A DNA stretch of 64,000 bases from positions 146,451 to 210,450 of the forward strand of contig DETK01000033.1 of assembly GCA_002361615.1 (NCBI GenBank), in the 5' to 3' direction. The notes beneath the pieces are model-generated. The model was not told where the DNA came from, ran no database searches, and worked only from the letters and a program-made list of their open reading frames with translations. The position numbers and the translations under genes are program-made. Below, piece by piece: positions 38,990 through 48,378 of the stretch. The stretch is from Bacteroidales bacterium UBA3290 (GTDB taxonomy: Bacteria; Bacteroidota; Bacteroidia; Bacteroidales; UBA932). Every line of letters starts with the position of its first letter. Within the stretch, counting starts at the first letter, position 1.

Positions 38990-40234
38990 ATGAACGTTTC
39001 CAGAAGAAAGGAACTCTTTCCCGAGGTGACCGACGCCCAGTGGAACGACTGGAAATGGCAGGTCAAGAACCGGATCGAGACACTTGATGAACTCAAGAAG
39101 TATGTGAAACTGACGCCGGAAGAGGAGGAGGGCGTGAAGAAATGCCTTTCCACGCTCCGGATGGCCATCACACCTTATTATATCTCCCTCATCGACCCGG
39201 ACGATCCGTATGATCCCGTGCGCAAGCAGTGCATCCCTACCGCGGCCGAAACGCACCAGTCCGCCGCCGACCTGCTCGACCCGCTCCACGAGGACGAGGA
39301 CAGCCCGACACCCGGCCTGACGCACCGTTATCCCGACCGTGTGCTGCTGCTGATCACCGATATGTGCTCGATGTACTGCCGCCATTGCACCCGCCGCCGC
39401 TTCGCCGGCCAGAAAGACGACGAAAGCCCGCGCGAGCGCATCGACAAGGCCATCGAATACATCCGCAATACCCCCCAAGTGCGTGACGTGCTCCTGTCCG
39501 GCGGCGACGCCCTGATGGTGAGCGACGCCTGGCTGGAAGACATCATCCGCCGCCTGCGGGAAATTCCTCACGTGGAGATCGTCCGCATCGGCACCCGCAC
39601 GCCGGTCGTTTGCCCGCAGCGCATTACGCCGGAGTTGTGCAATATGCTCAAGAAATACCATCCGATCTGGCTCAACACCCATTTCAACCATCCGAACGAG
39701 GTGACCGCCGAATCTGCGGCCGCCTGCGCCCGTCTGGCCGACGCCGGCATTCCGCTGGGCAACCAGAGCGTGCTGCTGCGCGGCGTAAACGACTGCGTAC
39801 ACGTGATGAAGAAACTGGTTCACGAGCTGGTGAAGATGCGCGTACGTCCGTATTACATCTATCAGTGCGACCTTTCGATGGGCCTTGAGCACTTCCGCAC
39901 CCCCGTGTCGAAGGGCATCGAGATCATCGAAGGCCTTCGCGGCCATACCTCCGGATATGCCGTTCCTACCTTCGTGGTGGATGCACCCGGCGGCGGCGGC
40001 AAGACCCCTGTCATGCCGCAGTACGTGATTTCCCAGGCTCCGGGCAAGGTGGTCCTCCGCAACTTCGAAGGTGTGATCACGACGTACACCGAACCGGCTG
40101 AATACCATCAGGAATGCCACTGCCCTGAGTGCCAGAAGAAGCTCGAAGGCGTGGCCGGCCTGCTGGAAGGACAGCGCATGGCCATCGAACCTGCCGTGCT
40201 GGAGCGCAAGGAACGCAGCAAAAAACGCAGGTAG
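38990..40234 (+). CDS. kamA: L-lysine 2,3-aminomutase
   Basis: Radical SAM, PLP- and zinc-dependent enzyme that converts L-lysine to L-beta-lysine, the first step of the pathway. Length 414 residues. Radical SAM motif CSMYCRHC (Cys126, Cys130, Cys133), PLP lysine Lys338 in PGGGGKTP, and zinc-type cysteines near the end (CHCPECQ). Length and the C-terminal zinc region match the clostridial catabolic enzyme, not the shorter EpmB-type homologue. Context with kamB-kamE confirms catabolism. Confidence 0.96.
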   Translation: MNVSRRKELFPEVTDAQWNDWKWQVKNRIETLDELKKYVKLTPEEEEGVKKCLSTLRMAITPYYISLIDPDDPYDPVRKQCIPTAAETHQSAADLLDPLHEDEDSPTPGLTHRYPDRVLLLITDMCSMYCRHCTRRRFAGQKDDESPRERIDKAIEYIRNTPQVRDVLLSGGDALMVSDAWLEDIIRRLREIPHVEIVRIGTRTPVVCPQRITPELCNMLKKYHPIWLNTHFNHPNEVTAESAAACARLADAGIPLGNQSVLLRGVNDCVHVMKKLVHELVKMRVRPYYIYQCDLSMGLEHFRTPVSKGIEIIEGLRGHTSGYAVPTFVVDAPGGGGKTPVMPQYVISQAPGKVVLRNFEGVITTYTEPAEYHQECHCPECQKKLEGVAGLLEGQRMAIEPAVLERKERSKKRR

Positions 40235-41185
40235 ATGCCTTTCGTAGGGGAGATACTCAAGTATCGGAGCGTTTCGATCGTCGGCCTGTCCAAGAATGCA
40301 GGCAAGACGGAGTGTCTCAACTACATTATCCGAAGATTGCCGCTCGACTACTTCAATGTGGCGGTAACTTCGATCGGGATCGACGGGGAGACCACCGACC
40401 AGGTGACCGGTACCGCCAAACCCGAGATTACAGTACGGGAGGGGATGTTCTTTGCGACGAGCGAAAAGCATTTCCGGCAGAAACGTCCCCTCTCTGAACT
40501 GTATGCGGTGAGCGATGAGGACACGGCCCTCGGGCGCGTGGTCACGGCCAAGGCCCTGCAGGAAGGGAAGGTGCTGCTGAGCGGACCTTCCAGCGCTGCG
40601 GCCCTGAAACGCTGGATGCGTTCATTGAAAGATTTCGGGATAGACCTGATCCTGATCGACGGAGCGCTTTCCCGCCTGAGCACGGCTTCTCCGGCCGTGA
40701 GCGAGGCGATGGTGCTTTCGACCGGTGCAGCTTATTCGGCGAACATCCGTGAACTGGTAGGCAAGACGGCCTACGTGGTGGAACTGATCCGGCTTCCGCA
40801 GTATGCGGGGCCGGAACCCGGACTGCGGGTGTCTTCCTTCTCCTCCCTGGATGCAGGGACTTTGAAGGCCCACCCGGTCATTGAAGTGGAAGGTGCGCTG
40901 ACTGACCGGCTCCTGCAGATGGTCCGGCAGGGTTCGGGAGAAGAGGAAGTGGAACTGGTGGTAGGGGATTTTACCAAGGTGTTCTGCTCGCAGGAGCTGT
41001 ACCGCGCCTTTATCCGGCGCGGCGGCCGGATTTCGGTCCGGATGAAGAGCGAACTGCTGGCCGTCTGCGTGAACCCCAAGGCGCCCAACGGCATCGTCCT
41101 GGATTCGGACATCCTTTGCCGGGAGCTTTCGCAGCGGATCGGTCTGCCCGTATATGACATTGTGAAGAACGAATATGAAATTTAG
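40235..41185 (+). CDS. kamB: Lysine 5,6-aminomutase reactivase subunit KamB
   Basis: Length 316 residues. An N-terminal P-loop GLSKNAGKTE (17-26) shows nucleotide binding, with a DLILIDGA strand near 140 as a likely Walker B. KamB and KamC are conserved accessory proteins of adenosylcobalamin-dependent lysine 5,6-aminomutase and are named reactivase subunits, thought to replace damaged cofactor using ATP. It abuts the kamA stop and overlaps kamC by 11 bp. The function comes from family knowledge and place; the motif itself only says NTPase. Confidence 0.85.
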   Translation: MPFVGEILKYRSVSIVGLSKNAGKTECLNYIIRRLPLDYFNVAVTSIGIDGETTDQVTGTAKPEITVREGMFFATSEKHFRQKRPLSELYAVSDEDTALGRVVTAKALQEGKVLLSGPSSAAALKRWMRSLKDFGIDLILIDGALSRLSTASPAVSEAMVLSTGAAYSANIRELVGKTAYVVELIRLPQYAGPEPGLRVSSFSSLDAGTLKAHPVIEVEGALTDRLLQMVRQGSGEEEVELVVGDFTKVFCSQELYRAFIRRGGRISVRMKSELLAVCVNPKAPNGIVLDSDILCRELSQRIGLPVYDIVKNEYEI

Positions 41186-42488
41186 AGAAATCGTTGAGAG
41201 CCCGTGTGGCATCCGCTATCTGTTCGACGAATTGGGCCTGCAGAGCGGATATGCCCGCAAGGTTCTGTTGGACAGGGAAATGATGATCGATTCCGATCAG
41301 ATTGATGCGGCGTATGCACGTTTGCGTACGTACTTCAACCTGGTTGTGAGCGACCGTCGCCGCGCGGAAGACATGCGCTTCCGTCTCCAGGGACTCCGCG
41401 ATATCTCGGGCACGCTCTCCGCCCTGGCGGAAGGTGCCACACTGGATGAGATCGAATTTTTCGAAATCAAACATATGGCCATGCTGGCCGAAAAGCTGTC
41501 CGACGCAACGTATCTGGACAGCGTGATCGGGATCCTGGACCCGGACGGGCTGAAGATCGGGACCTTCTATCTGTACGATTCCTATTCCGTGGAATTGCGG
41601 CGGCTGCGCGCTGCCGTGGAGATCGACCCGGATGATGCCCAGACCCAGGAACTGCTGGTTAATGAAGAAGACCGGCTGAAGAAGGTCATCAGCGACAAGT
41701 TGCGCCCGTATGCAAGGCAGTTGTCGGAGACGCTCCGCGAAATGGCTGAGCTGGATATCTCCCTGGCCCTGGCTGTCCAGATGCACGCCGAAGGGCTGGA
41801 GATCCCTTCTTCGGGGACGGAAACGAAGATCAGCGGTATGTTCCACCCGGGCGTCCGGGCGGTCCTGCGGACGAAGGGCAGGGAATTCCAGGCGATAGAC
41901 TTTGCTTTCAAGCGTGGAGAACCTGCCACCGTCATCGGTGCCAACATGGGCGGAAAAACCGTGGCGCTCAAGACCTTGTGCATGCTGCAATATCTCTATC
42001 AGTTCGGCTTCGGCCTTCCGGTAGCTTCGGCGGTGATGACCCCCTTTGACGATATCCGCTTCTGCATCGGTGACGAGCAGGACGAGAAGACGGGACTTTC
42101 CTCCTTTGCCGCCGAAATGCAGCGCATCGACCGGGCCGTCGCAGCCGTCGAACGAGGCGGCAGCGTCCTGTTGCTGGTCGATGAACCGGCACGTACGACA
42201 AATCCCGTAGAAGGGACTGCGCTTGTCTCCGCTCTGCTGGAATTGCTGGCGGACAAGCCAAATCTTGCACTCGTCATGACGACGCACTATACCGTGGAAC
42301 ACGCCGGCCGTTGCTGGCGGGTACAAGGTTTACTCCCCGGCTCGAAGGGCCGGACCATGGATTACCGGCTCGTTCCGACAACGAGTCACGAGGTGCCGCA
42401 CGAAGCGCTCAATATCGCGCGGGAACTCGGCATCGATCCGCGTTGGATCGAATTGGCAGACACTATAATGAAACGACAATATGAATAA
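41175..42488 (+). CDS. kamC: MutS-like ATPase, lysine 5,6-aminomutase reactivase KamC
   Basis: Length 437 residues. The C-terminal half is a MutS-type ABC ATPase: Walker A GANMGGKT (255-262), Walker B VLLLVDEPA (Asp336, Glu337), and a MTTHYT switch His after it. It lacks the MutS mismatch-binding domain, so it is not a repair protein. The N-terminal half is helical. Placement between kamB and kamD identifies it as KamC. It overlaps both neighbours, so stoichiometric coupling with the mutase is likely. Confidence 0.87.
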   Translation: MKFREIVESPCGIRYLFDELGLQSGYARKVLLDREMMIDSDQIDAAYARLRTYFNLVVSDRRRAEDMRFRLQGLRDISGTLSALAEGATLDEIEFFEIKHMAMLAEKLSDATYLDSVIGILDPDGLKIGTFYLYDSYSVELRRLRAAVEIDPDDAQTQELLVNEEDRLKKVISDKLRPYARQLSETLREMAELDISLALAVQMHAEGLEIPSSGTETKISGMFHPGVRAVLRTKGREFQAIDFAFKRGEPATVIGANMGGKTVALKTLCMLQYLYQFGFGLPVASAVMTPFDDIRFCIGDEQDEKTGLSSFAAEMQRIDRAVAAVERGGSVLLLVDEPARTTNPVEGTALVSALLELLADKPNLALVMTTHYTVEHAGRCWRVQGLLPGSKGRTMDYRLVPTTSHEVPHEALNIARELGIDPRWIELADTIMKRQYE

Positions 42489-44037
42489 AAGCAAACTTGG
42501 ATTGGACCAGCGGAAGGTCGACAGGGCGCGCTCCCTGGCGAAACAGATTGCCGAAGATGTGCAGTCTTTCGCCGACGGCTACACGACGGTAGCCGTGGAA
42601 CGTACCATATGCCGTCTACTGGGTATCGACGGCGTCGATGAGAACCAGGTCCCGCTGCCCAACGTCGTCGTGGACGCCCTCAAGGGCGCCGGCGTTCTGA
42701 ACCAGGGCGTGATGTTCTACATCGGCAACGCCATGGTGGCAACGGGCCGTACGCCGCAGCAGATCGCCGAAGCGGTAGCCGACGGCTCGCTGGACCTGAC
42801 AAAGGTCGGTATTTCCGACAAAAAGACGGTGGATGCTGCGCTGCAGCCCGTCATCATGGGTTCGATCGAACGGATCCGCGCGCGTCGCAACCGTCGCGAG
42901 TCCTATCTCCGCACCCTGGGAGAAGGCCCCAAACCATACCTCTATATTATCGTCGCAACCGGCAATATCTATGAAGACGTGGTGCAGGCCGAGGCTGGTG
43001 CCCGTCAGGGAGCCGATGTCATCGCCGTGATCCGGACAACGGGTCAGTCGCTGCTCGATTATGTGCCCTACGGTGCGACGACCGAAGGTTTCGGTGGAAC
43101 TTTTGCCACGCAGGAGAATTTCCGCATCATGCGCTCCGCGCTCGACAAAGTGGGCGAGGAGGTGGGGCGCTACATCCGTCTGTGCAACTACTGCTCAGGC
43201 CTCTGCATGCCGGAAATCGCCATCATGGGCGCCTTCGAAGGTCTCGACGTGATGCTCAACGACGCCCTCTACGGCATCCTGTTCCGGGATATCAACATGC
43301 AGCGTACGCTGGTGGACCAGTTCTTCTCGCGTGTGATCAACGGCTTTGCCGGCGTGATCATCAACACGGGTGAAGACAACTACCTGACCACCGCCGATGC
43401 GGTGGAAGCGGCGCATACCGTGCTGGCATCCGATATCATCAACGAACAACTGGCCCTGCTGGCAGGTCTGCCCGAAGAGCAGATGGGTCTGGGCCATGCC
43501 TTTGAAATGGACCCGATGCTCACCAACGGCTTCCTCTATGAGCTGGCGCAGGCTCAGATGACGCGCGAAATCTTCCCCAAGGCCACGCTGAAGTACATGC
43601 CGCCGACCAAGTTCATGACCGGCAACATCTTCCGGGGCCATATCCAGGATGCGCTGTTCAACATCATCGGCATCTGGACCCATCAGGGCATCCAACTGCT
43701 GGGTATGCCGACCGAAGCCATCCACACGCCTTTCATGAGCGACCGCTACCTTTCCATCGAAAACGCCCGCTACATCTTCAACAACCTGAAGGACATCGGC
43801 GAGGAAGTGGAATTCAAGGAAGGCGGCATCATCCGCCAGCGGGCCGCCCTGGTCTTGGACAACGCCGTGGCGCTGCTCGAGGAACTGGTGAAGGAAGGCC
43901 TTTTCAACGCGCTGGAAAAAGGAAAGTTCGGCGACGTGAAACGTCCCAAGGACGGCGGCAAGGGCCTCGACGGCGTGGTCGCCAAGGGCGAACACTATTC
44001 CAATCCGTTTATTGAATTGATGAAAGGGAGGAGATAA
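42481..44037 (+). CDS. kamD: Lysine 5,6-aminomutase alpha subunit (KamD)
   Basis: Large TIM-barrel subunit of the adenosylcobalamin- and PLP-dependent mutase that moves the terminal amino group of beta-lysine to C5, giving 3,5-diaminohexanoate. Length 518 residues, as expected for the family. Recognisable stretches include FADGYTTVAVERTICRLLG, RRNRRESYLRTLGEG and GATTEGFGGTFATQ. Overlaps kamC by 8 bp and precedes the beta subunit by 3 bp. No frameshift seen. Confidence 0.95.
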   Translation: MNKSKLGLDQRKVDRARSLAKQIAEDVQSFADGYTTVAVERTICRLLGIDGVDENQVPLPNVVVDALKGAGVLNQGVMFYIGNAMVATGRTPQQIAEAVADGSLDLTKVGISDKKTVDAALQPVIMGSIERIRARRNRRESYLRTLGEGPKPYLYIIVATGNIYEDVVQAEAGARQGADVIAVIRTTGQSLLDYVPYGATTEGFGGTFATQENFRIMRSALDKVGEEVGRYIRLCNYCSGLCMPEIAIMGAFEGLDVMLNDALYGILFRDINMQRTLVDQFFSRVINGFAGVIINTGEDNYLTTADAVEAAHTVLASDIINEQLALLAGLPEEQMGLGHAFEMDPMLTNGFLYELAQAQMTREIFPKATLKYMPPTKFMTGNIFRGHIQDALFNIIGIWTHQGIQLLGMPTEAIHTPFMSDRYLSIENARYIFNNLKDIGEEVEFKEGGIIRQRAALVLDNAVALLEELVKEGLFNALEKGKFGDVKRPKDGGKGLDGVVAKGEHYSNPFIELMKGRR

Positions 44038-44040
44038 AAG

Positions 44041-44835
44041 ATGAGTGGCGGACTTTATTCAATGGATGCCAAGGATTTCGACAAGACCTTGGATCTGACC
44101 AAAGTAAAGCCTTACGGCGACACTATGAACGACGGGAAGGTGCAGCTGAGTTTCACGCTGCCCGTTCCCTGCGGCCCCGAAGCGGTGGAGGCGGCCAAAC
44201 AGTTGCTCAAGGAGATGGGATTCAACAACCCGCTGGTGGTGTTCTACCAGGAACTGACCCCGGGCTACACCTTCTTCAATTGCTATGGCAGCACCACCTT
44301 TACGGTGGACTATACCTCCATCTATGTACCGAAGGTGGAATCCTCGGTCATGGAGATGAAGGAGACCGATGAATACATCCGGCAGAACATCGGCCGGAAA
44401 CTGGTGGTCGTGGGCGCCTCCACGGGCACGGATGCGCACACCGTCGGTATCGATGCCATCATGAACATGAAAGGCTATGCGGGCCATTACGGCATCGAGC
44501 GCTACGACATGTTCGACGCCTATAACCTGGGCAGCCAGGTGCCGAACGAGGAATTCATCGCCAAAGCACTGGAACTCAAGGCTGACGCCCTGCTCGTCTC
44601 GCAGACGGTGACGCAGAAGGACGTGCACATCAAGAACCTGACGGAACTCATCGAACTGCTGGAAGCCGAAGGCCTCCGCGACAAGATGATCGTCGTCTGC
44701 GGCGGCCCGCGCATCTCGCACGAACTGGCCAAGGAGCTGGGTTTCGACGCCGGTTTCGGCGCCGGCACCTATGCGGACGATGTCGCTTCCTTCGTGGCGC
44801 AGGAATTTGTCAAACGAATGAATACCAAGAAATAA
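44041..44835 (+). CDS. kamE: Lysine 5,6-aminomutase beta subunit (KamE)
   Basis: Small subunit that binds adenosylcobalamin and anchors PLP. Length 264 residues. The cobalamin motif DAHTVG places the lower-axial ligand at His133, and Lys144 lies at the PLP Schiff-base position; both numbers equal those I recall for the Clostridium sticklandii enzyme. The Rossmann-like B12 domain (about 115-255) follows an N-terminal dimerisation part. Partner alpha subunit is directly upstream. Confidence 0.95.
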   Translation: MSGGLYSMDAKDFDKTLDLTKVKPYGDTMNDGKVQLSFTLPVPCGPEAVEAAKQLLKEMGFNNPLVVFYQELTPGYTFFNCYGSTTFTVDYTSIYVPKVESSVMEMKETDEYIRQNIGRKLVVVGASTGTDAHTVGIDAIMNMKGYAGHYGIERYDMFDAYNLGSQVPNEEFIAKALELKADALLVSQTVTQKDVHIKNLTELIELLEAEGLRDKMIVVCGGPRISHELAKELGFDAGFGAGTYADDVASFVAQEFVKRMNTKK

Positions 44836-44856
44836 CAATATCTAAATCTAGTGATT

Positions 44857-45516
44857 ATGGACAAAGCTCAAATCAGAGAAACGATCGCACGTCGTGCGGC
44901 ACTCGAACTCAAGGACGGCGACGTGGTGAACCTCGGCATCGGTCTTCCGACCGCGATTCCGAATTATCTTCCCGAAGGCGTGAACGTGACGCTCCAGTCC
45001 GAAAACGGCCTGGTCGGCATGGGCCCCGCGCCGGAACCCGGCAAGGAAGACAAGGACTACGTGAATGCAGGCGGAGCCTACATCACGGCCTATCCGGGCG
45101 CATACGCCTGCTCTTCGGCTGATTCCTTCCTGATCATCCGCGGCGGACATGTGGACTGCACGTTCCTGGGCGCCATGCAGGTGGACGAGAAAGGCAACCT
45201 GGCCAACTGGATGATTCCGGGCAAGCTGACGCCGGGCATGGGTGGCGCGATGGACCTCGTGGTCGGCGCCAAACGCGTCATCGTGGCGATGGAGCATACC
45301 CAGAAAGGCAACTACAAGATCATGAAGGAGTGCAACCTCCCGCTCACCGCCGCCCACCAGGTCAATATGATCATTACGGAGATGGGTGTGATGGACGTCA
45401 CGCCGGAAGGCCTTGTGCTCAAGGAGATCAACCCTGAGTTCACCGTCGAGCAGGTGCAGGAAGCTACGCAGGCCAAACTCATCATCTCGAAGGATCTCAA
45501 ACCGATGGCCCAGTAA
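44857..45516 (+). CDS. atoA: CoA-transferase beta subunit (butyrate:acetoacetate type)
   Basis: Length 219 residues, with the catalytic Glu49 in QSENGLVG and the GGHVDCTFLGAMQVDE and TPGMGGAMDLV stretches of AtoA-like subunits. It forms the enzyme with the alpha subunit encoded at the operon start (35978). A GTG at 44851 is an alternative start; the ATG at 44857 is preferred. The separation of the subunits by nine other genes is unusual, since they are commonly adjacent. Confidence 0.92.
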   Translation: MDKAQIRETIARRAALELKDGDVVNLGIGLPTAIPNYLPEGVNVTLQSENGLVGMGPAPEPGKEDKDYVNAGGAYITAYPGAYACSSADSFLIIRGGHVDCTFLGAMQVDEKGNLANWMIPGKLTPGMGGAMDLVVGAKRVIVAMEHTQKGNYKIMKECNLPLTAAHQVNMIITEMGVMDVTPEGLVLKEINPEFTVEQVQEATQAKLIISKDLKPMAQ

Positions 45517-45527
45517 AGCCGCAGGCG

Positions 45528-46307
45528 ATGGAATACCGTTTTCTGAAAGTCAACGCGGACCGCGAGGGGATCGTCTTCCTGACGATCTCTTCGCCGGCCA
45601 CGCTCAATGCCCTCAACTCCACGATCCTGAAGGAACTGGACGATTTTGTCGATTCGCTCAGCCCCGAAACCACACGCGTACTGGTGATCACGGGTGAGGG
45701 GAAGGCCTTTGTGGCCGGAGCCGACATTTCCGAGATGGCGCATCTCTCCGAGCAGGAAGGTCTGGAATTCGGCCGACGCGGCGCGGCGGTGTTCAGGAAG
45801 ATTGAAACACTTCCTTTCCCGGTGATCGCCGCCGTCAACGGCTTCGCTCTGGGCGGCGGATGTGAACTGGCCATGGCCTGCGATATCCGCATCGCTTCGA
45901 TGAAGGCCCGTTTCGGCCAGCCCGAAGTGGGACTGGGCATCATCCCCGGTTTCTCGGGAACCTACCGGCTCCCGAAACTGGTGGGGCAGGGCATCGCCAA
46001 GGAACTGATCTACACCGGCAAGATGATCGACGCCGACGAGGCGTATCGCATCGGTCTGGTCAACAGCGTCGTGGCCCCGGAAGAACTCGCGGGCGCCGTC
46101 GACGCGATGATTGCGGTCATCTGCAAGAACGCCCCGATTGCCGTGTCGTACGCCAAGACCTGCATCGGCGAGAACTACGATCTGGACGTCGATGAATCGA
46201 TCGCCCTGGAAAACCAGTATTTCGCCAAGTGTTTCGCCACGGACGACCAGAAAGAAGGCATGGCCGCTTTCCTGGGCAAACGTCCCGCCGCTTTCAAGAA
46301 TCAATAA
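45528..46307 (+). CDS. Enoyl-CoA hydratase (crotonase family)
   Basis: Length 259 residues. Oxyanion-hole stretches AFVAGADISEMA and FALGGGCELAMACD and the EVGLGIIPGFSGT loop with the catalytic Glu are present. It hydrates crotonyl-CoA to 3-hydroxybutyryl-CoA or runs in reverse. In the lysine pathway Kal already yields crotonyl-CoA; with Hbd it may oxidise part of it to acetoacetyl-CoA, or carry carbon from acetyl-CoA to butyrate. 11 bp after the CoA-transferase gene. Confidence 0.92.
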   Translation: MEYRFLKVNADREGIVFLTISSPATLNALNSTILKELDDFVDSLSPETTRVLVITGEGKAFVAGADISEMAHLSEQEGLEFGRRGAAVFRKIETLPFPVIAAVNGFALGGGCELAMACDIRIASMKARFGQPEVGLGIIPGFSGTYRLPKLVGQGIAKELIYTGKMIDADEAYRIGLVNSVVAPEELAGAVDAMIAVICKNAPIAVSYAKTCIGENYDLDVDESIALENQYFAKCFATDDQKEGMAAFLGKRPAAFKNQ

Positions 46308-46340
46308 GTATATCATAGAATCAACAATATCTCTGTCATC

Positions 46341-47177
46341 ATGAAAATTTGCGTTATTGGAACCGGTACGATGGCCAAGGGAATCGTGAAGGCTTTTGCC
46401 GCCAAGATGCCCGTCGTCATGAAAAGCCGTACCCAAGCCAGCCTCGACAAGGCCATGGCTTCCATTTCGAAGGGCTACAGCAAGCTCGTCGAGAAGGGCA
46501 AGATTGCCCAGGACGCGATGGATGCTATTCTGGCAAACATCTCGACTACAACGGATTATGCTACCTTCGCCGATGCGGACCTCGTGATTGAGGCTGCCGT
46601 GGAGGATATGGCGCTCAAGAAAGGTGTCTTCACCGAACTCGACGGCATCTGCAAACCCGAGACGATTTTTGCGACCAACAGCAGCTCGCTGAGCATTACC
46701 GAGATTGCCGCCTGCACAAAGCGCCCGGCTCAGTTCATCGGCATGCACTTCTTCAATCCTGCCGACCGCATGGCGCTGGTCGAGGTGATCCGTGGCCAGT
46801 TGACCAGCGACGAGGTATGCAAGTGCGTCGTCGACCTGGCCACCTCCATCGGCAAGCAGCCTGTCGAGGTGAAGGAAGCCCCGGGCTTTGTGGTAAACCG
46901 CATCCTCATCCCGATGATCAACGAGGCCGTCGGCATCCTGGCCGATGGTATCGCAACCGCTGAAGACATCGACAAGTGCATGATGCTCGGTGCCAACCAT
47001 CCGATGGGCCCGCTGGCACTCGCCGACCTGATCGGCAACGATGTCAACCTGGCTATCATGGAAGTACTCTACAAGGAGTTCGGCGATCCGAAGTACCGCC
47101 CGCATCCGCTGCTCCGCAAGATGGTCCGCGCCGGCCTGCTCGGCCGCAAGACCGGAGAAGGTTTCTACAAGTATTAA
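46341..47177 (+). CDS. hbd: 3-hydroxybutyryl-CoA dehydrogenase
   Basis: Length 278 residues. The N-terminal NAD(P)-binding loop CVIGTGTMAKG, the substrate stretch NSSSLSITEIA, the catalytic-His stretch GMHFFNPA and the C-terminal NHPMGPLALADLIG are all family hallmarks. It interconverts 3-hydroxybutyryl-CoA and acetoacetyl-CoA. Together with the crotonase upstream and Bcd downstream it completes the C4 branch. One visible variation: AKGI replaces the common GSGI after the Rossmann glycines. Confidence 0.94.
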   Translation: MKICVIGTGTMAKGIVKAFAAKMPVVMKSRTQASLDKAMASISKGYSKLVEKGKIAQDAMDAILANISTTTDYATFADADLVIEAAVEDMALKKGVFTELDGICKPETIFATNSSSLSITEIAACTKRPAQFIGMHFFNPADRMALVEVIRGQLTSDEVCKCVVDLATSIGKQPVEVKEAPGFVVNRILIPMINEAVGILADGIATAEDIDKCMMLGANHPMGPLALADLIGNDVNLAIMEVLYKEFGDPKYRPHPLLRKMVRAGLLGRKTGEGFYKY

Positions 47178-47202
47178 TCGCTGATTCTTTTTCCCGTAAG
47201 CT

Positions 47203-48366
47203 ATGAATTTCAACCTCAACAAAACGCAGGAGCTGTTCCGGCAGATGATCCGCGAGTTCGCCGAGAAGGAGGTCAAACCGCTGGCCGCCGAGATCGACGA
47301 ACAGGAACGCTTCCCCCAGGAGACGGTCGAGAAGATGGCGAAACTCGGCATCTTCGGCATCCCCGTTCCGAAGCAGTATGGTGGTGCCGGTGGCGACAAC
47401 ATCATGTATTCCATTGCAGTGGAGGAGCTTTCCCGCTGCTGCGCCACGACGGGTGTCGTCGTGTCCGCCCATACGTCCCTCTGCATGTCTCCGATCCTCC
47501 AGTTCGGTACGGAAGAGCAGAAAATGAAATATGTCCCCAAGCTCGCATCCGGTGAGTGGATCGGTGCTTTCGGCCTGACTGAGCCCAACGCCGGTACCGA
47601 CGCAGCCGGTCAGCAGACCACGGCCGTGCTCGACGGAGAAGAGTGGGTGCTCAACGGCAACAAGATCTTCATCACCAACGCCGGACATGCCAATGTCTAT
47701 ATCGTCATCGCCATGACCGACAAGAGCCTCGGCACGAAGGGCATCTCCGCTTTCATCGTGGAGGCTACGACCCCGGGTTTCTCGGTGGGCAAGAAAGAGC
47801 TGAAGATGGGTATCCGCGGCAGCGCCACGGCTGAGCTGATCTTCTCCAACTGCCGTATTCCGAAGGCCAACCTGCTCGGCAAGGTGGGCGAGGGCTTCAA
47901 GATCGCGATGATGACGCTCGACGGCGGCCGTATCGGTATCGCCTCTCAGGCGCTCGGCATCGCCCAGGGTGCGCTCGACGAAACCGTCAAGTATACCAAG
48001 GAGCGCAAGCAGTTCGGCAAGGCGATCGCCAAGTTCCAGAATACGCAGTTCCAGATGGCCGACCTCAAGACCAAGATCGAGGCCGCCCGTCTGCTGGTGC
48101 GCAGCGCCGCATTCCGGGAAGATGAGCACGTGGCCAATCCGCGCGTGAACTACTCGGCCGACGCAGCCATGGCGAAACTCTATGCAGCTGAAGTGGCCAT
48201 GGAAGTGACGACCAAGTGCGTGCAGTTCCACGGCGGTTACGGCTACACCCGCGAGTATCCGGTGGAGCGCATGATGCGCGACGCCAAGATTACCGAAATC
48301 TATGAAGGAACCTCCGAGGTCCAGCGCATGGTCATCGCAGGTAAGTTGTTCGGCAAAATCAAGTAG
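47203..48366 (+). CDS. bcd: Butyryl-CoA dehydrogenase (acyl-CoA dehydrogenase)
   Basis: Reduces crotonyl-CoA to butyryl-CoA. Length 387 residues, FAD-dependent ACAD fold with FGLTEPNAGTDA, and the C-terminal YGYTREYPVERMMRD and YEGTSE, whose Glu368 is the catalytic base of short-chain enzymes. It precedes etfB-etfA by 12 bp, the arrangement of the flavin-based bifurcating Bcd-EtfAB complex. With NADH as donor it would deliver reduced ferredoxin as a second product. Confidence 0.95.
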   Translation: MNFNLNKTQELFRQMIREFAEKEVKPLAAEIDEQERFPQETVEKMAKLGIFGIPVPKQYGGAGGDNIMYSIAVEELSRCCATTGVVVSAHTSLCMSPILQFGTEEQKMKYVPKLASGEWIGAFGLTEPNAGTDAAGQQTTAVLDGEEWVLNGNKIFITNAGHANVYIVIAMTDKSLGTKGISAFIVEATTPGFSVGKKELKMGIRGSATAELIFSNCRIPKANLLGKVGEGFKIAMMTLDGGRIGIASQALGIAQGALDETVKYTKERKQFGKAIAKFQNTQFQMADLKTKIEAARLLVRSAAFREDEHVANPRVNYSADAAMAKLYAAEVAMEVTTKCVQFHGGYGYTREYPVERMMRDAKITEIYEGTSEVQRMVIAGKLFGKIK

Positions 48367-48378
48367 GAGGAGAGTACG

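Noticed and set aside
37886..40471. An 861-codon open frame on the minus strand opposite kdd and kamA, and similar long antisense frames (437-2257, 45312-47588, 51678-53633)
   Set aside because: They lie fully opposite well-supported genes. Their translations are rich in His, Gly, Asp and Arg, as expected of a shadow frame in GC-rich coding DNA. No family motif is seen.
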